NCBI GenBank assembly: GCA_016721945.1 | Contig: JADKHC010000026.1 | Span: 1-43,322 of the forward strand | Direction of reading: 5' to 3' | From: Verrucomicrobiota bacterium | Lineage (GTDB): Bacteria > Verrucomicrobiota > Verrucomicrobiia > Opitutales > Opitutaceae | Length of the DNA stretch: 43,322 nucleotides | In this document: piece by piece, positions 9,584 through 18,989 of the stretch | Numbering within the stretch: position 1 is the stretch's first letter | Layout: each line of letters starts with the position of its first letter | Made by a program: the position numbers and the translations under genes | Notes under the pieces: generated by a model | Seen by the model: only the letters and a program-made list of their open reading frames with translations | Database searches by the model: none | Told to the model about the DNA's origin: nothing

Positions 9584-10117
9584 ATGCCGCTAAAGGCGTT
9601 GCGCTGTCTTGGCCGCCTGACCAATCTCGACACGGTGGGCTACGAAAAACACCTCCTCATCGATGGCTCCAACATCCTCCATGCGTGGACGACGTTGCGT
9701 GTTCTCCTTAAAAGCGATCGCGATGTGGCGCGGGCAAAACTCTCGCAAATGGTGAGTGTGATTCATGACGAAGAGCAGGTGCGGCTCACACTCGTGTTCG
9801 ATGGTCGCGGAGAGGAAATAACCGTGGAATATCCGGGCACACAAAAAACTTTTGCCCACATCTACACTCCCGTAGGTACCACGGCCGACGATGTCATCGA
9901 GCAACTGGTTGGCCAAGCGGCTGAACCAGCTAATTATTGCGTGGCCACAAATGATCGCGCCGAACGGCAGACGATCGAGGCAACCGGCGCGAGCGGAATT
10001 TCGGCGGAAGAGCTCGCCGCCTGGGTGCAGCGCGCAGAACTGCGTCAGCAATCCAGAGTCGCCGGGTTGAAGCGCGACAATGAGCGCACGTGGAGAAAAC
10101 CGAAAAACGAACCATAA
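9584..10117 (+). CDS. YacP-like NYN-domain protein, putative RNase
   Basis: NYN (PIN-like) domain protein of the YacP family. The motif LLIDGSNILHAWTTL supplies the first conserved Asp, LVFDGRG the second, and VATNDRAERQ the third acidic site, as expected for a metal-dependent nuclease fold. YacP homologues (Rae1 in Bacillus) cleave ribosome-bound mRNA; whether this one does is inferred. The frame is open further upstream to 9437, but that part (Cys-rich, no homology seen) looks spurious; ATG 9584 or GTG 9635 is the more probable start. The C-terminus is basic. The DUF2851 gene begins 2 bases after the stop, so they are probably one transcript. Confidence 0.75.
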   Translation: MPLKALRCLGRLTNLDTVGYEKHLLIDGSNILHAWTTLRVLLKSDRDVARAKLSQMVSVIHDEEQVRLTLVFDGRGEEITVEYPGTQKTFAHIYTPVGTTADDVIEQLVGQAAEPANYCVATNDRAERQTIEATGASGISAEELAAWVQRAELRQQSRVAGLKRDNERTWRKPKNEP

Positions 10118-10119
10118 TT

Positions 10120-11406
10120 ATGATACAAAAATGCGAGGAGGGGCAGGCGGCGGTGGCGGAGATTCAGGGGCTCTATGGGCCTTTTTCGTTTCCAGAAAAA
10201 CTACTGCAACAGATCTGGTTGCGCGGAGATTTCGATCTCAGGCGGGCGCGGACCACAGATGGCCGGGCGATTATCGTGCGGCATCCCGGGCGATGGAATC
10301 TGCTGGGTGGCCCGGACTTCAAGGACGCGCGGCTGACAATTGGCGGTGTTGAGATGATCGGTGATGTTGAGATTCATCTTCGCGCGGCAGATTGGGCGGC
10401 GCATCGGCACGCTACAGATCCGGCCTATGCTCGGGTTCTTTTGCACGTGGTCCTTTTCCCGACCGAAGACCGCGTCACGCAGGGCGTCGAGGGAACTGAA
10501 ATCCCGCTGCTCGTGCTGCTGCCGCTCTTGAATCATGATTTGGAGGAGTATGCTGCGGACGAAGCCGTGGAACGGCTGGCCGATCATCCCTTGGCGCAGG
10601 CTCGGCGCGAACTCGTGGCGCTGCCAATGGAGAAACTGGAAGCTGAGCTTTTGCGCCAGGCCGAGCTTCGTTGGCAGCAGAAAGTACGGAATGCGAAGTT
10701 GCGCATCGAGCGACTTGGCTGGGCCGAGGCGTGTCATCATACCGCGTTAGAGGTGCTGGGATACCGGTTTAATCGCGCGCCCATGTTGGCGGTGGCAGGT
10801 GCTGTGCCGCTTGCGGATTGGATTGGCGGTGGCGAATCGTTCGCGGATGAAATTTACGAGCGCTTTGCGCTTCTTTGGAGCAAGCAAGGGGTTCGGCCAC
10901 TGAATCATCCCCGGGCACGGCTGCGTCAATACGCACGCTGTGTGGCTGTCCGGCCGGACTGGCCGCAGCGATGGCTGGCATTGGCCGCTGAATTACCTGT
11001 GGTGACATTGGCGGAGGCGGTGCGGATCGCTGCGGTCAGACGCCGAACTGGCGTGAGCGCTTTGGCGCGTCGATTGGCTGGCGAGATTTTTGGCGAGGAG
11101 ATTGGCGGCACTCGTTTTAACACGCTGGTGTGCGATGGTCTCTTGCCCTTGCTTGCTGCGCAGAAGGGCGATGCGGGTGGGTTGGTCGGACTCTGGCACG
11201 TCTGGCCGGTGGGCGATGTCCCAGCTCGATTCGGCCAAATGTTGCGAGAATTGGGCGTGGTCGACCGACGAACCCGGCCATTGAGTCATGGTATTGTGCA
11301 AGGACTGATCGGCTGGCTGCTTGTTGCAGATGAGCGGCTACTGGTCAGCCATCCAACAGGCGAGGGGGCGGGGCTTGACAACGCTTCCAGCCAAAAGCTA
11401 TTTTAA
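10120..11406 (+). CDS. DUF2851 family protein
   Basis: A protein of about 428 residues that I recognise as DUF2851 from its N-terminal layout: a loaded LYGPFSFPEKLLQQIWLRGD segment, RHPGRWNLLGGPDFKDARL, then IGDVEIHLRAADW and HVVLF. No function is established for the family. The segment GGPDFKDA followed by GDVEIH resembles a nuclease-like acidic arrangement, but that is only a visual impression. The frame is also open to a GTG at 10090 that would overlap the NYN gene; ATG 10120 lies directly after that gene's stop and is preferred. A strong terminator follows at 11435, closing the unit. Confidence 0.75.
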   Translation: MIQKCEEGQAAVAEIQGLYGPFSFPEKLLQQIWLRGDFDLRRARTTDGRAIIVRHPGRWNLLGGPDFKDARLTIGGVEMIGDVEIHLRAADWAAHRHATDPAYARVLLHVVLFPTEDRVTQGVEGTEIPLLVLLPLLNHDLEEYAADEAVERLADHPLAQARRELVALPMEKLEAELLRQAELRWQQKVRNAKLRIERLGWAEACHHTALEVLGYRFNRAPMLAVAGAVPLADWIGGGESFADEIYERFALLWSKQGVRPLNHPRARLRQYARCVAVRPDWPQRWLALAAELPVVTLAEAVRIAAVRRRTGVSALARRLAGEIFGEEIGGTRFNTLVCDGLLPLLAAQKGDAGGLVGLWHVWPVGDVPARFGQMLRELGVVDRRTRPLSHGIVQGLIGWLLVADERLLVSHPTGEGAGLDNASSQKLF

Positions 11407-11434
11407 CAAACTCAATTAACGTTCACTTTCCAAA

Positions 11435-11461
11435 AGTGGGCCTCTGGCCCGCTTTTTTTTT
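11435..11461 (+). terminator. Rho-independent terminator between DUF2851 and nusA
   Basis: AGTGGGCC and GGCCCGCT form an 8-bp stem with one G-T pair around a TCT loop, followed directly by nine T residues (11453-11461). It lies 28 bases after the DUF2851 stop and just before nusA (11480). It would end the upstream transcript, or attenuate read-through into nusA; nusA attenuation is a known theme but not shown here. Confidence 0.85.
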
Positions 11462-11479
11462 CCACATTTACACAAGTCT

Positions 11480-12703
11480 ATGAGCAGCGAAATTCTATCC
11501 GTCCTCGAGTACATGGAGAAGGAGAAGGGCATCGGCCGCGCCGATATGATCGCCGCGATCGTAAATGCCATTAAGACCGCCGCCCTGAAAGGCGTGAACT
11601 CCGGCCAGGAACTCAAGATCGAGATCAACCCGAAAAACGGCCAGCTCAAGGCGTGGTCGTTGCTCAAGGTGGTGGACTCCGTCAGCAATCCGAGAACCGA
11701 GATTCATATCGAGAAAGCTCAGCCGCTAAAAGTCGGCGTGCAATTGGGTGAAATCATCGAGAAAGAGCTCGATCCCGCCACGCTCGGCCGCATCGCCGCC
11801 CAGACCGCGCGTCAGGCCGTCATGCAACGGCTCCGCCAGTTCGAGAAGGACCGCATATACGACGACTTCAAGGACATGGTCGGCAACATCGTGACCGGCA
11901 CGGTTCGTCGCAAAGAGCGCAACGACATCTTTATCGACCTAGGCAAAGCCGAAGCAGTCCTTACCGGCAAAGAACAGGTCCCGGGCGAGGAATACCAAGC
12001 CGGCGACCGCATCCGCTGTTTGCTCATGTCGATCGAGTCCACCCCACGTGGACCAGAGCTTATCCTCAGCCGTGGCAGTCCGAAATTTGTCCGCCGCTTG
12101 TTCGAGGTTGAAGTTGCCGAGATATCCGACGGCACCGTCAAAATCGAAGCTTTTGCCCGCGAACCAGGTTACCGCACCAAAATCGCAGTTTCGACCTCTG
12201 ATCCCAAAGTCGATCCGGTTGGCGCATGCGTCGGTGCACGTGGTGCCCGTGTCAAAACGATCGTTCGCGAACTCAATGGCGAGAAGATCGACATCATCAA
12301 TTACTTTGCCGATCCCAAGCAGATGGTCATCGAAGCCCTCAAGCCGGCTGTGCCGCGCGAGATCCTTCTCGACGAAAAGAACCATCGCATACTCCTAAAA
12401 GTTGACACCGAAAATCTCGCAATCGCGATTGGTCGCAAGGGCCAGAATGCCCGTCTCACCTCGCGTTTGATCGGGTGGCGCCTCGACATCGAAGAGTACA
12501 AAGCCGTCTCCAGCGATCCGCGCGAAGCCGCGATTCTTTCTTTGGTCAAAGCGCTTGAGGTGGATCGCACCGTGGTTGAGCGACTTGTCGCCATCGGTAT
12601 GAATTCACTTTCTGTGCTCGAGACCGTTGAAGCCTCCGATCTGACCGATGCGGGTTTCTCCGAAGAAGAAGCGCAGAAGATCATGGCGAAGGCCGTCAAA
12701 TAA
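11480..12703 (+). CDS. nusA: Transcription termination/antitermination factor NusA
   Basis: A 407-residue NusA, which binds RNA polymerase and nascent RNA to control pausing, termination and antitermination. Order: N-terminal RNAP-binding domain (1-125), S1 domain (about 135-200, GNIVTGTVRRKERNDIFIDL), KH1 (VGACVGARGARVKTIVREL) and KH2 (IAIGRKGQNARLTSRLIGW). The C-terminal part (about 345-407) ends in a helix-hairpin-helix-like helical repeat. It lacks the two long acidic repeats of E. coli NusA. No rimP is seen upstream, which departs from the usual rimP-nusA-infB order. infB follows after 43 bases. Confidence 0.96.
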   Translation: MSSEILSVLEYMEKEKGIGRADMIAAIVNAIKTAALKGVNSGQELKIEINPKNGQLKAWSLLKVVDSVSNPRTEIHIEKAQPLKVGVQLGEIIEKELDPATLGRIAAQTARQAVMQRLRQFEKDRIYDDFKDMVGNIVTGTVRRKERNDIFIDLGKAEAVLTGKEQVPGEEYQAGDRIRCLLMSIESTPRGPELILSRGSPKFVRRLFEVEVAEISDGTVKIEAFAREPGYRTKIAVSTSDPKVDPVGACVGARGARVKTIVRELNGEKIDIINYFADPKQMVIEALKPAVPREILLDEKNHRILLKVDTENLAIAIGRKGQNARLTSRLIGWRLDIEEYKAVSSDPREAAILSLVKALEVDRTVVERLVAIGMNSLSVLETVEASDLTDAGFSEEEAQKIMAKAVK

Positions 12704-12746
12704 TTAACTACAGCACTGAGCACCTGAGCCAACCTCGCAAGACTGA

Positions 12747-15260
12747 ATGAGCATCCGCATACACGAACTCGCCAAGAAGATCGGCATGGACAACAAGCAG
12801 TTGTTGGCCCTGCTCAAGGAGCGCAAATTCGACGTGAAGAGCGTCTCCAGCACGATCGACAATATCTCGGCAGAAGCGATTACGCAGGAGTTCGCCGTTC
12901 AGGGGACAGCTGTCGCTGCTGAGCCTGCCGCTGAGGCTGTGACGCCGACTGCGCCCGAGCCCACAAAGCCCGCCGCGCCCACGGACTCGATGCCCACTTT
13001 CACGACCAAGTTACCAGCGGGTGCTATGGTTCGAAGCGTGCAAGACATCGCTCGCGAAAAAGAAGAGTTGGCTCAAGCGGCCAAGGCCGCAGCTGCCGCC
13101 GCTCAGGCACAACGGATGGTTACGCCACCGCCCGCGTCTCGAGTCGCTCCCGCGCCGTCAATCGTCAGCCGTCCTGCACCATTGCCGCCGCAAATGCCGG
13201 TTGTGCGTTCTGCGCCGCCACCGCTTCCCACTGCTTTTGCGCCGCGGCCTGTACCCACTCTGCCAATACAGCAATCGCAGCCTAAGCCCGTCGTTTCTGC
13301 GCCTGCTCCCGTTGCGCCGCCGCCAGCCAGAAGTCCTATGTCGCCGCCGCCCGCGCCCCCGCGCCCGGTTCCTGCTGCGCCCACTCACGTTTCGGCCCCT
13401 GGAGCCGTACCTGCGATGCCCTCTTCCTCACAGACATCGTCGCCGATCGTCACAATTGAGGGAGACATCAAGGTCATCCACTTGAAGCCACCGATCGTGG
13501 TGCGCGACTTCGCGACCGCACTCGGATTGAAGCCGTTCAAGCTTATCTCTGAAATGATGGAGATGGGTATTTTTGCTTCGATGAATCAAAACATCGAGGA
13601 GTCGGTGGCGGTGAAGATCGGCGAGAAGCACGGCTTCATGCTTGAGATCAAGCATCGTGGTGACGCTGCAGCGCAACAGGCCGCGAAAGATAAGGACAAA
13701 GAAAAAGAGAAGAAGAAGCCCGAGGAAGACGAGGCCAAGAACCTCGCTCCGCGTCCTCCTGTCGTTTGTATTTTGGGCCACGTCGATCACGGTAAAACTT
13801 CGCTGCTCGACGCAATCCGCAAAGCTAATGTCGCAGCCGGTGAAGCTGGCGGCATCACGCAGCACATCGGTGCCTACCAAGTCGAAGCCAACGACCGTAA
13901 GATCACCTTTTTGGATACGCCTGGCCATGCGGCGTTCAATAAGATGCGTGCCCGCGGTGCAGGTGTCACCGACATCGCCATTCTGGTTGTCGCTGCCGAT
14001 GACGGTTTCATGCCGCAGACCGACGAGGCGCTGAAGCACATTCAGAACGCCAAGGTCTCGCTCATCGTTGCCGTCAACAAGATGGACGTCAAAGGCGCCA
14101 ATCTCGACCAAGTCAAAGCACAGATGCAGCAGCGCAACATTGCTCCCGAAGACTGGGGTGGTGAGACGATTGTTGTGCCGGTTTCCGCCGTCAAAGGCAC
14201 TGGCATTCCCGAACTGCTCGAAATGATTCTTCTGCAGGCCGACGTGATGGAGCTGAAGGCTAACCCGAAGGCAGAACCAAGCGGTATCATCATCGAGTCG
14301 CAGATCGAAGTCGGTCGCGGCCCGCTTTCCACGGTCATCGTACAGCGTGGTACGCTCAAGATTGGCGATGCACTCATCTGTGGTGCGAACTGGTGTAAAG
14401 TACGCGCCATGTTCGACGACAAAGGTGCCAATATTAAAGAAGCGCCACCGGCCACCCCGGTTCGCGTTATTGGTTGGTCCGGCACGCCTGATAGCGGCGC
14501 TGTTTTCACGGCAGTCAAAAACACCCGTGATGCAGAAAAACTCGCTGAACAGGAAGAGCAGCGCCTGCGCAAGGAAGCCACCACGACCGCCGCTGTGCCC
14601 AAGGAAATTTCCGTCGAAAGTCTTTTTGCGAATATCGCCGCCACGCAGCAGAAGATCCTCAAGGTCATTATCAAGACCGATGTTTTTGGCTCAGCCGAAG
14701 CCGTACGCAGCGTGCTCGAAGGCATCAAGAGCAACAAGGTTTCACTGGAGGTCGTTTCCACCGACGTCGGACTCATCACGAAGAACGACGTTCTCATGGC
14801 GGGTGCGGCTGGTTCGGTTGTCATCGGTTTCAATACGAAGCTGGAGACTGGCGTAACGCCGCTCGCCAAGCACCACAACGTACAGATCGCCACCTTTGGG
14901 ATCATCTACGAACTCGGTGACAAAGTCCGCGAGATGCTGGCTGACCTGCTCGATCCCGACCTTAAGGAGGTCAAGCTCGGCGGCGCTGAAGTTCGCGCAA
15001 CTTTCCCGCTGGCGAAAGGTTTTGTCGCTGGCTGTCTCGTCACCGAAGGCAAAGTCACCCGCAATGCTTCCGCTCGCGTCCGTCGCGGCAAGGAAGTCCT
15101 CTACGAAGGCAAAGTTGCGACACTCAAGCGTTTCAAGGACGACTCCAACGAAGTTCGCGCGGGATTGGAATGCGGTATCAAACTTGATGATTTCAACGGC
15201 TACCAGGTCGGTGATACCATCGAGTGTTTCGAAGTTCAGAAAGTCCGGGCTTCGCTCTGA
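12747..15260 (+). CDS. infB: Translation initiation factor IF-2
   Basis: An 837-residue IF-2 GTPase that places initiator tRNA on the 30S subunit and promotes subunit joining. An IF2_N module is at residues 1-55 (IRIHELAKKIGMDNKQLLAL). A low-complexity Pro/Ala-rich linker covers about 60-230. A second IF2_N module follows (IVVRDFATALGLKPFKLISE), then a charged Lys/Glu stretch. The G domain has GHVDHGKTSLLDAIR, DTPGHAAF and NKMD. Domains II, III and the tRNA-binding C-terminal domain end in DTIECFEVQKVRASL. The gene lies in the canonical nusA-infB-rbfA order. Confidence 0.97.
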   Translation: MSIRIHELAKKIGMDNKQLLALLKERKFDVKSVSSTIDNISAEAITQEFAVQGTAVAAEPAAEAVTPTAPEPTKPAAPTDSMPTFTTKLPAGAMVRSVQDIAREKEELAQAAKAAAAAAQAQRMVTPPPASRVAPAPSIVSRPAPLPPQMPVVRSAPPPLPTAFAPRPVPTLPIQQSQPKPVVSAPAPVAPPPARSPMSPPPAPPRPVPAAPTHVSAPGAVPAMPSSSQTSSPIVTIEGDIKVIHLKPPIVVRDFATALGLKPFKLISEMMEMGIFASMNQNIEESVAVKIGEKHGFMLEIKHRGDAAAQQAAKDKDKEKEKKKPEEDEAKNLAPRPPVVCILGHVDHGKTSLLDAIRKANVAAGEAGGITQHIGAYQVEANDRKITFLDTPGHAAFNKMRARGAGVTDIAILVVAADDGFMPQTDEALKHIQNAKVSLIVAVNKMDVKGANLDQVKAQMQQRNIAPEDWGGETIVVPVSAVKGTGIPELLEMILLQADVMELKANPKAEPSGIIIESQIEVGRGPLSTVIVQRGTLKIGDALICGANWCKVRAMFDDKGANIKEAPPATPVRVIGWSGTPDSGAVFTAVKNTRDAEKLAEQEEQRLRKEATTTAAVPKEISVESLFANIAATQQKILKVIIKTDVFGSAEAVRSVLEGIKSNKVSLEVVSTDVGLITKNDVLMAGAAGSVVIGFNTKLETGVTPLAKHHNVQIATFGIIYELGDKVREMLADLLDPDLKEVKLGGAEVRATFPLAKGFVAGCLVTEGKVTRNASARVRRGKEVLYEGKVATLKRFKDDSNEVRAGLECGIKLDDFNGYQVGDTIECFEVQKVRASL

Positions 15261-15367
15261 TAATTGCTTATTTGTTATTGGTTATTTGCCACTTACTCAT
15301 TGCGAAATCGCTAACCAAAGCCGGTAAGCAATAAGAGATAGCTAATCTCCAATTACCAACTCTTCCC

Positions 15368-15748
15368 GTGTCTAACCGTACCGTCCGCGTCAACGAGCTG
15401 ATTCAGCGCGAACTGAGCGACATCCTCCATCGTCGTTATCAGGCTGAAACGGTTGCGCTGACCATCACCGAAGTACGCGTTGCGCCCGATCTGCGCGACG
15501 CCCGCTTGTTTATCTCGATTATTGGTACAGACGAAGTGGTTAAGGAAAGGCTTCGCTGGTTTAAAAATCACCTGCACGACCTGCGCATGGAGCTGGGCGA
15601 GCGAATTGTGCTTAAATACATGCCTCGCTTCACCGTCGCGATCGACACGTCGACCGGCCGCGGGAATCGTATTCTTCAGGTGCTCGATGAGATCGGTGTA
15701 GCCGAACTGGAAAAGCCGGAAGAGAAAGCCAAAGAGGAGCCGAGTTGA
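15368..15748 (+). CDS. rbfA: Ribosome-binding factor A
   Basis: A 126-residue RbfA, a KH-like protein that helps 30S maturation and processing of the 16S rRNA 5' end. It starts with GTG at 15368 (SNRTVRVNELIQRELSDIL) and shows the family core VTxVxxxPDLRDA-type segment (ITEVRVAPDLRDARLFISI) and LKYMPRFTVAIDTSTGRG. The acidic/basic tail (EKPEEKAKEEPS) is normal for the family. The 107-base gap after infB is AT-rich with partial inverted repeats but no convincing terminator. It is followed by the DHH gene with an overlap or 2-base gap. Confidence 0.95.
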   Translation: MSNRTVRVNELIQRELSDILHRRYQAETVALTITEVRVAPDLRDARLFISIIGTDEVVKERLRWFKNHLHDLRMELGERIVLKYMPRFTVAIDTSTGRGNRILQVLDEIGVAELEKPEEKAKEEPS

Positions 15749-15750
15749 TC

Positions 15751-16755
15751 ATGGAGAAATTTTCCCCAGAGCTCTCTTCGCAATTTGCGAAACTGCTGCT
15801 TGCGTTAACTGGCAAGAAGCTCGCGATCGTTGGCCATGCACGGCCGGATGGTGACTGCATCGGATCGCAGAGCGCACTGACCCGTGTATTACGCGCGCTG
15901 GGTTACGATGTGATTTGCGTGAATCCAGATCCGGTTCCGCGACGTCTGCAATTTTTGGTCAGAGATCTCGCTTTCACCCGGCCTGATGATGTTGAGGCTG
16001 GAGAGTACGCCGTGATCTATTCGGATTGCGCCGATCAAGATCGGGCAGGGGAGAAGGTCCGGGCTCGTTTCCCAAATCCCGTCGCAAACATCGACCATCA
16101 TATCTCGAATTCGCGGTACGCGGATCATAATTTCATTGATGTTGGTGCTGCGGCGACCTGCGAAATTCTCGCCGCCGTTTTTCTCGACAACAAATATCCG
16201 ATCGATGCAGCTACGGCCCAGGCGTTGTTTGTCGGTATCATGACTGACACGGGGCAATTTCGCTTCAACTCAACCACCCGCCGAACCTTTATGCTCGCGG
16301 CTGAGTTGGTTGCGCTCGGAGCCAACCCGGCCGATGCCGGTGGTGAAATCTACGAGCGTGAATCTGCAGGCAAACTTCAACTCGTGCAGCGTTTTCTTTC
16401 CTCCTTTAAAATGGAGTGTGGCGGCCGTGTTTGCATCGGAATTCTACCTGATGGGATTTTTGACGAGACAGGTACTTCGCCCGAGGACACTGAAGGCTTG
16501 GTCGATTACGCACGTGCGATCGATGGCGTCGATATTGGCGTACTCATCGAAGTGCGCGCCAATGTGATCAAGTCCAGTCTGCGCAGCAAAAATCCTGCGT
16601 TTCGCGTCGATCAGCTGGCGGCTCAGTTTGGCGGTGGCGGACATGCCTGTGCCGCAGGATTGAACATCAAATCCACGACGCTAGCTGAATTTCGTCCACG
16701 CTTGCTAGCCGCGCTTGAAGCGCAGCTGGCCCGAGTTACCGAACCAACAGACTGA
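15751..16755 (+). CDS. DHH/DHHA1 phosphoesterase, NrnA-like
   Basis: About 334 residues. A bifunctional oligoribonuclease/3'-phosphoadenosine-phosphate phosphatase (NrnA) type enzyme, which degrades very short RNAs in the cytosol. DHH motifs visible: GHARPDGDCIGSQ, YSDCADQD and NIDHHISN; the C-terminal DHHA1 domain has GGGGHACAAG. All metal-ligand aspartates and histidines are present. A TTG at 15745 overlaps the rbfA stop and is spaced 5 bases from GAGGAG; ATG 15751 is 11 bases from it, so the start is uncertain by two codons. The position between rbfA and truB is the common arrangement. Confidence 0.9.
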   Translation: MEKFSPELSSQFAKLLLALTGKKLAIVGHARPDGDCIGSQSALTRVLRALGYDVICVNPDPVPRRLQFLVRDLAFTRPDDVEAGEYAVIYSDCADQDRAGEKVRARFPNPVANIDHHISNSRYADHNFIDVGAAATCEILAAVFLDNKYPIDAATAQALFVGIMTDTGQFRFNSTTRRTFMLAAELVALGANPADAGGEIYERESAGKLQLVQRFLSSFKMECGGRVCIGILPDGIFDETGTSPEDTEGLVDYARAIDGVDIGVLIEVRANVIKSSLRSKNPAFRVDQLAAQFGGGGHACAAGLNIKSTTLAEFRPRLLAALEAQLARVTEPTD

Positions 16756-17480
16756 TGCTCGTTCCCTATAAAGAACTCGACGGTGTATTGCTCGTAGACA
16801 AGCCGACCGATCACACGTCGCATGACGTGATCGCCCGTCTGCGTGGCAAATTAAAGATGAAGCGTATTGGCCACGCGGGTACACTCGATCCGATGGCGAC
16901 GGGTGTGCTGGTTGTGCTCGTGGGTAAAGCCACGCGCGCCTCGCAGTACCTGATGAGTCTCGACAAAGAATACTCCGGCACGATCAAGCTCGGCGCGGTG
17001 ACCAACACGCAGGATGCCGAAGGTGAAGTGCTCGAAACACGGCCCGTACCGCCGCTGACTGAAGCCGAAGTGCGCACGATGGCGCAGAGTTTTGTCGGCG
17101 ACCAATACCAGACGCCACCGATGTTTTCCGCGATCAAGATCGATGGCGTGCCGCTCTACAAGTTGGCGCGCAAAGGTGAAGAGATTGAGCGCGAGCCACG
17201 TTTTGTCCGCGTTTCCAGTTTTGAGATCACGCGCTTTGCTTCGCCCGAGATCGACTTCGTGCTGCGCTGCAGCAAGGGCACTTATGTGCGCACGATCGCG
17301 CATGATTTGGGTGCCAAGCTTGGTTGTGGTGGTCATCTCACGGCTCTGCGCCGAACCGCAACGGGGAAATTTGTCGTCGCGCAATGCCTAACCCTCGACC
17401 AGATCCAGGCGTTGACGCTGCCGGAAATTGAAAAACGGCTAATCCCGATGTACGAGGCGGTGCCCAGTTTTGCGCTGTGA
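16755..17480 (+). CDS. truB: tRNA pseudouridine-55 synthase
   Basis: A 241-residue TruB, which converts U55 of the tRNA T-loop to pseudouridine. The N-terminal motif GVLLVDKP and HAGTLDPMATGVL contain catalytic Asp45. Further motifs are KEYSGTIKLG, QTPPMFSAIKIDGVPLYKLA and CSKGTYVRTIAHDLG. The short form without a long C-terminal PUA domain is seen. The ATG overlaps the TGA of the DHH gene (TGATG), indicating translational coupling. Confidence 0.97.
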   Translation: MLVPYKELDGVLLVDKPTDHTSHDVIARLRGKLKMKRIGHAGTLDPMATGVLVVLVGKATRASQYLMSLDKEYSGTIKLGAVTNTQDAEGEVLETRPVPPLTEAEVRTMAQSFVGDQYQTPPMFSAIKIDGVPLYKLARKGEEIEREPRFVRVSSFEITRFASPEIDFVLRCSKGTYVRTIAHDLGAKLGCGGHLTALRRTATGKFVVAQCLTLDQIQALTLPEIEKRLIPMYEAVPSFAL

Positions 17481-18430
17481 ACGGTGACGGTCAGAGATTT
17501 GATGGCTTGGAAACGGCGGCATTTCCGCCCCGGCCTTTGCATCTGGCGATTGGTATGTTCGATGGCGTACACCTCGGTCATCGCGCGGTTATCGACATGG
17601 CCGTGCAATCCGCGCGGCGCGACGGCGGTATTGCGGCAGTCCTGACTTTTTGGCCGCATCCGAGCGCGCTTTTTCGCCCGGAGAACGCCACAAAGCTGAT
17701 CATCGATACGGAAACCAAGGTGCGCCTGTTGTCGGCGGCGGGAGTTGACGCTGTGATCGTGCAGCCGTTCACCAGGGAAATCGCGTCGATCGAGGCGGAA
17801 CTATTTTTGCCCCACTTGCAGAAGTTTCTCCCGAAGCTACACACGGTCTATGTTGGTGAAAACTGGCGCTTTGGCCAAGGCAGACGCGGCGACATAAACC
17901 TATTGCTGGCCGAGGCGCGCAAACACGGGCTCGTGGTTATGAGTTCGGCGCGGGTGAATGAAAACGGCGAACCGATTAGCAGCACGCGTATCCGCGCTTA
18001 TCTCGAAGCCGGAGAGATCGCGAAGGCGAACACGCTTTTGGGTTACACTTATTTTGCCGAAGGCTCAGTCGAGGCTGGTAAAAGTCTCGGTCGGAAGCTC
18101 GGTTTTCCAACATTGAACTTGGCCTGGGAGCCGGAGTTGCGGCCGCGTTTCGGCGTTTATGCCGTACGTGTCAGCGGCCCGAAATCGAAACACCTGCATG
18201 ACGCGGTGGCGAATTACGGCCTGCGGCCGACGGTGGAGCAGAGCACTCGGCCGCGTTTGGAAGTGCATTTGCTTGGTGATTGTCCGTTCGGAAACGGGGA
18301 TGCGATTAAGGTCGAGTGGCTGGGCTTTTTACGGCCGGAGAAAAAGTTCGAAAACGTTGAGCAGTTGCAGGCGCAGATCGCAGAAGATCTCATGGCGGGG
18401 GCTGAAATTTTATCAAAAAAAGAAGCGTGA
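17477..18430 (+). CDS. ribF: Bifunctional riboflavin kinase/FAD synthetase
   Basis: A 317-residue RibF that phosphorylates riboflavin to FMN and adenylates FMN to FAD. The N-terminal nucleotidyl transferase domain (about 20-180) shows AIGMFDGVHLGHRAVI and the ISSTRIR motif. The C-terminal flavokinase domain starts about 190 (GSVEAGKSLGRKLGFPTLNL) with GVYAVRV and NYGLRPT. The start is GTG at 17477, overlapping the truB stop (GTGA). It closes the nusA-ribF block; the tRNA-Val gene follows 54 bases later. Confidence 0.96.
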   Translation: MNGDGQRFDGLETAAFPPRPLHLAIGMFDGVHLGHRAVIDMAVQSARRDGGIAAVLTFWPHPSALFRPENATKLIIDTETKVRLLSAAGVDAVIVQPFTREIASIEAELFLPHLQKFLPKLHTVYVGENWRFGQGRRGDINLLLAEARKHGLVVMSSARVNENGEPISSTRIRAYLEAGEIAKANTLLGYTYFAEGSVEAGKSLGRKLGFPTLNLAWEPELRPRFGVYAVRVSGPKSKHLHDAVANYGLRPTVEQSTRPRLEVHLLGDCPFGNGDAIKVEWLGFLRPEKKFENVEQLQAQIAEDLMAGAEILSKKEA

Positions 18431-18484
18431 TTTTTTCTTGCGCAACAGTGCCGGCCTCGTGCTTACTCCACGACTCTCAATTTT

Positions 18485-18561
18485 GGACCCTTAGCTCAGT
18501 TGGTTAGAGCGTTTCCTTGACATGGAAGAGGTCACTGGTTCGAGTCCAGTAGGGTCCACCA
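18485..18561 (+). tRNA. tRNA-Val (anticodon GAC)
   Basis: A full cloverleaf of 77 bases. The acceptor GGACCCT pairs with AGGGTCC, the D-stem is GCTC/GAGC, and the anticodon stem TTTCC/GGAAG has one T-G pair. The anticodon loop is TTGACAT, so the anticodon is GAC (valine, GUC/GUU). The T-arm is ACTGG-TTCGAGT-CCAGT. The 3' CCA is encoded at 18559-18561. It lies at the junction between the conserved housekeeping block and the accessory region, a common place for integration, though no repeat of its 3' end was found downstream. Confidence 0.97.
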
Positions 18562-18989
18562 TTTGCGAGTACTTCATTATTAGCACATTACAATAAGTGC
18601 ATTGGGTTGTTTCCCGTTATCTCGCGCGCAAGCAAACAGCGGCTTTTTGCCTACACCTTACGACTCTTGAACGTCACCAAGTTAGAATTCGCGTTCATCG
18701 CTGATTGCGAGGTATGACCGAAGATAAGCGCCACAAGAATCGAAAAGCGTTATCGGAACAGATCAGCTTCTCTTTTTAAACGGGTTTTCAACCGTGAAGC
18801 AGCTCCCGCGCATCTGGCACGCCGGCCTTCCCGGTCCTTTAGTTCGTCCGAGGAGTTTTTAATTCCTTGCGAAAGATAAATCATCGACTGAGTTTACGAT
18901 AAACTATTACTATTCATACGTTTGGTTGAAGTTCGGCAACCAGCCAAGCAGGATATGCTATTCGGCCGGACCAAGCAAAAAAGGAGACT
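18562..18989. other. Gene-free stretch after tRNA-Val
   Basis: About 430 bases without a supportable gene. I see mixed composition and several short ORFs with no recognisable protein. It probably contains decayed sequence next to the ISL3-type remnant, but nothing specific can be assigned. Confidence 0.5.

Noticed and set aside
14042..14905. 287-residue minus-strand ORF inside infB
   Set aside because: Antisense shadow of the IF-2 G and C-terminal domains.
15261..15367. Terminator or repeat element between infB and rbfA
   Set aside because: The AT-rich sequence has partial inverted repeats (TTGCTTATT and AAGCAATAAG) but no continuous stem with a T-run.
18405..18450. Terminator after ribF
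   Set aside because: A-run and T-run could pair (AAAAAA/TTTTTT) but the stem has no GC core, so it is too weak to call.
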